Position numbers and translations under genes: made by a program. Below the pieces are notes generated by a model. It made no database searches, was not told where the DNA came from, and saw only the letters and a list, made by a program, of their open reading frames with translations. Below are positions 63,879 to 64,000 of a DNA stretch of 64,000 nucleotides, piece by piece. Each line of letters begins with the position of its first letter. Within the stretch, counting starts at the first letter, position 1. The stretch is from Mallotus nudiflorus (lineage: Eukaryota; Streptophyta; Magnoliopsida; Malpighiales; Euphorbiaceae). The stretch covers positions 434,001 through 498,000 of the forward strand of contig CANTUR010000344.1 in the NCBI GenBank assembly GCA_947683625.1, written 5' to 3'.

Positions 63879-64000
63879 CTACTGCTGATACCCGGAATAA
63901 GGACACGATCTGGCAAAATGTCCTGTCTGCCCGCATCTAAAACATGTCAGTGGTGTCAGATAACACGGTCCCTGATGGACTCTACCACAAGTCTGGCAAA
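63879..64000 (-). pseudogene. C-terminal gag of the Tekay element (two zinc knuckles)
   Basis: In the same frame as pol, the minus strand shows CQTCGRVHQGPC (a C-x2-C-x3-H-x3-C knuckle) and CFRCGQTGHFARSC (C-x2-C-x4-H-x4-C). An in-frame TAG at 63879-63881 follows, in a CAG-rich stretch. Gag continues beyond the window. Confidence 0.88.

Larger units (their letters stand above)
56999..64000 (-). mobile_element. Tekay/Del-type chromovirus (Ty3/gypsy), partial
   Basis: Minus-strand element running off the right edge: 3' LTR (56999-60198), polypurine tract, and a gag-pol frame from 64000 down to 60246 in the order zinc knuckles, protease, reverse transcriptase, RNase H, integrase, chromodomain. 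Pol order plus a chromodomain-type C-terminus (the ISDPSHVLQPDSVEV and LTFVEEPVAIVDYQV region) point to the Tekay/Del clade. Its 5' LTR and most of gag are outside the window. The LTR begins right after GGTTAC of the older gag; the partner target-site copy cannot be checked here. Confidence 0.92.

Overview
The window looks like AT-rich eudicot plant nuclear DNA. The supports are two 14-exon membrane-transporter genes with GT-AG introns, a Tekay/Del-type chromovirus, other Ty3/gypsy remains, tRNA-derived SINEs, an L1-like LINE fragment, hAT and PIF/Harbinger remnants and TA microsatellites. I cannot name the species.

Left part (about 1-26 kb): a tandem pair of nucleobase-ascorbate transporter (NAT) genes on the + strand. 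The first (966-5770, 541 aa) is a canonical NAT4-like transporter. The second (12381-23333, 812 aa if the model is right) keeps every intron position and phase of the first and an open frame through all 14 exons. It differs in three ways: a Cys- and (Ser-Pro)-rich N-terminus, a NAT signature motif changed at two key positions, and a long Ser/Asp/Glu- then Lys-rich C-terminal tail in place of the usual NAT C-terminus. A second copy of part of that tail stands alone at 25354-25701. It is followed by DNA homologous to the 3' flank of the first gene, so it probably lies inside the duplicated unit. This chimeric NAT plus its tail-like satellite ORF is the most unusual content of the window.

Middle (about 28-49 kb): a stack of nested transposons readable through target-site duplications (TSDs). 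A LINE remnant was hit by a Tekay-type solo LTR (28206-37590). A second, oppositely oriented solo LTR (28771-35257) lies inside that one, and a third (30727-33936, TSD TTACC) lies inside the second. A decayed hAT transposase gene (about 40430-49012) is broken by a PIF/Harbinger MITE, by a small hAT element and by an old solo LTR (42428-48573, TSD TTTTA), which itself contains a younger solo LTR (43402-46657, TSD TCATG).

Right part (about 49-64 kb): possible decayed exons of an unidentified minus-strand gene, then an old Ty3/gypsy LTR with primer-binding region and gag fragments (51304-56998). The gag is interrupted by two solo LTRs of one family in opposite orientation (TSDs GGACT and GGTAC). 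The window ends in a Tekay/Del chromovirus on the minus strand (56999 to beyond 64000): a 3.2-kb 3' LTR, polypurine tract, integrase with chromodomain, RNase H, reverse transcriptase, protease and gag zinc knuckles. It is one continuous reading frame broken by four stops that look like transition mutations.

Canonical genes are confined to the first 23.3 kb; from 28 kb on nearly everything recognisable is transposon.
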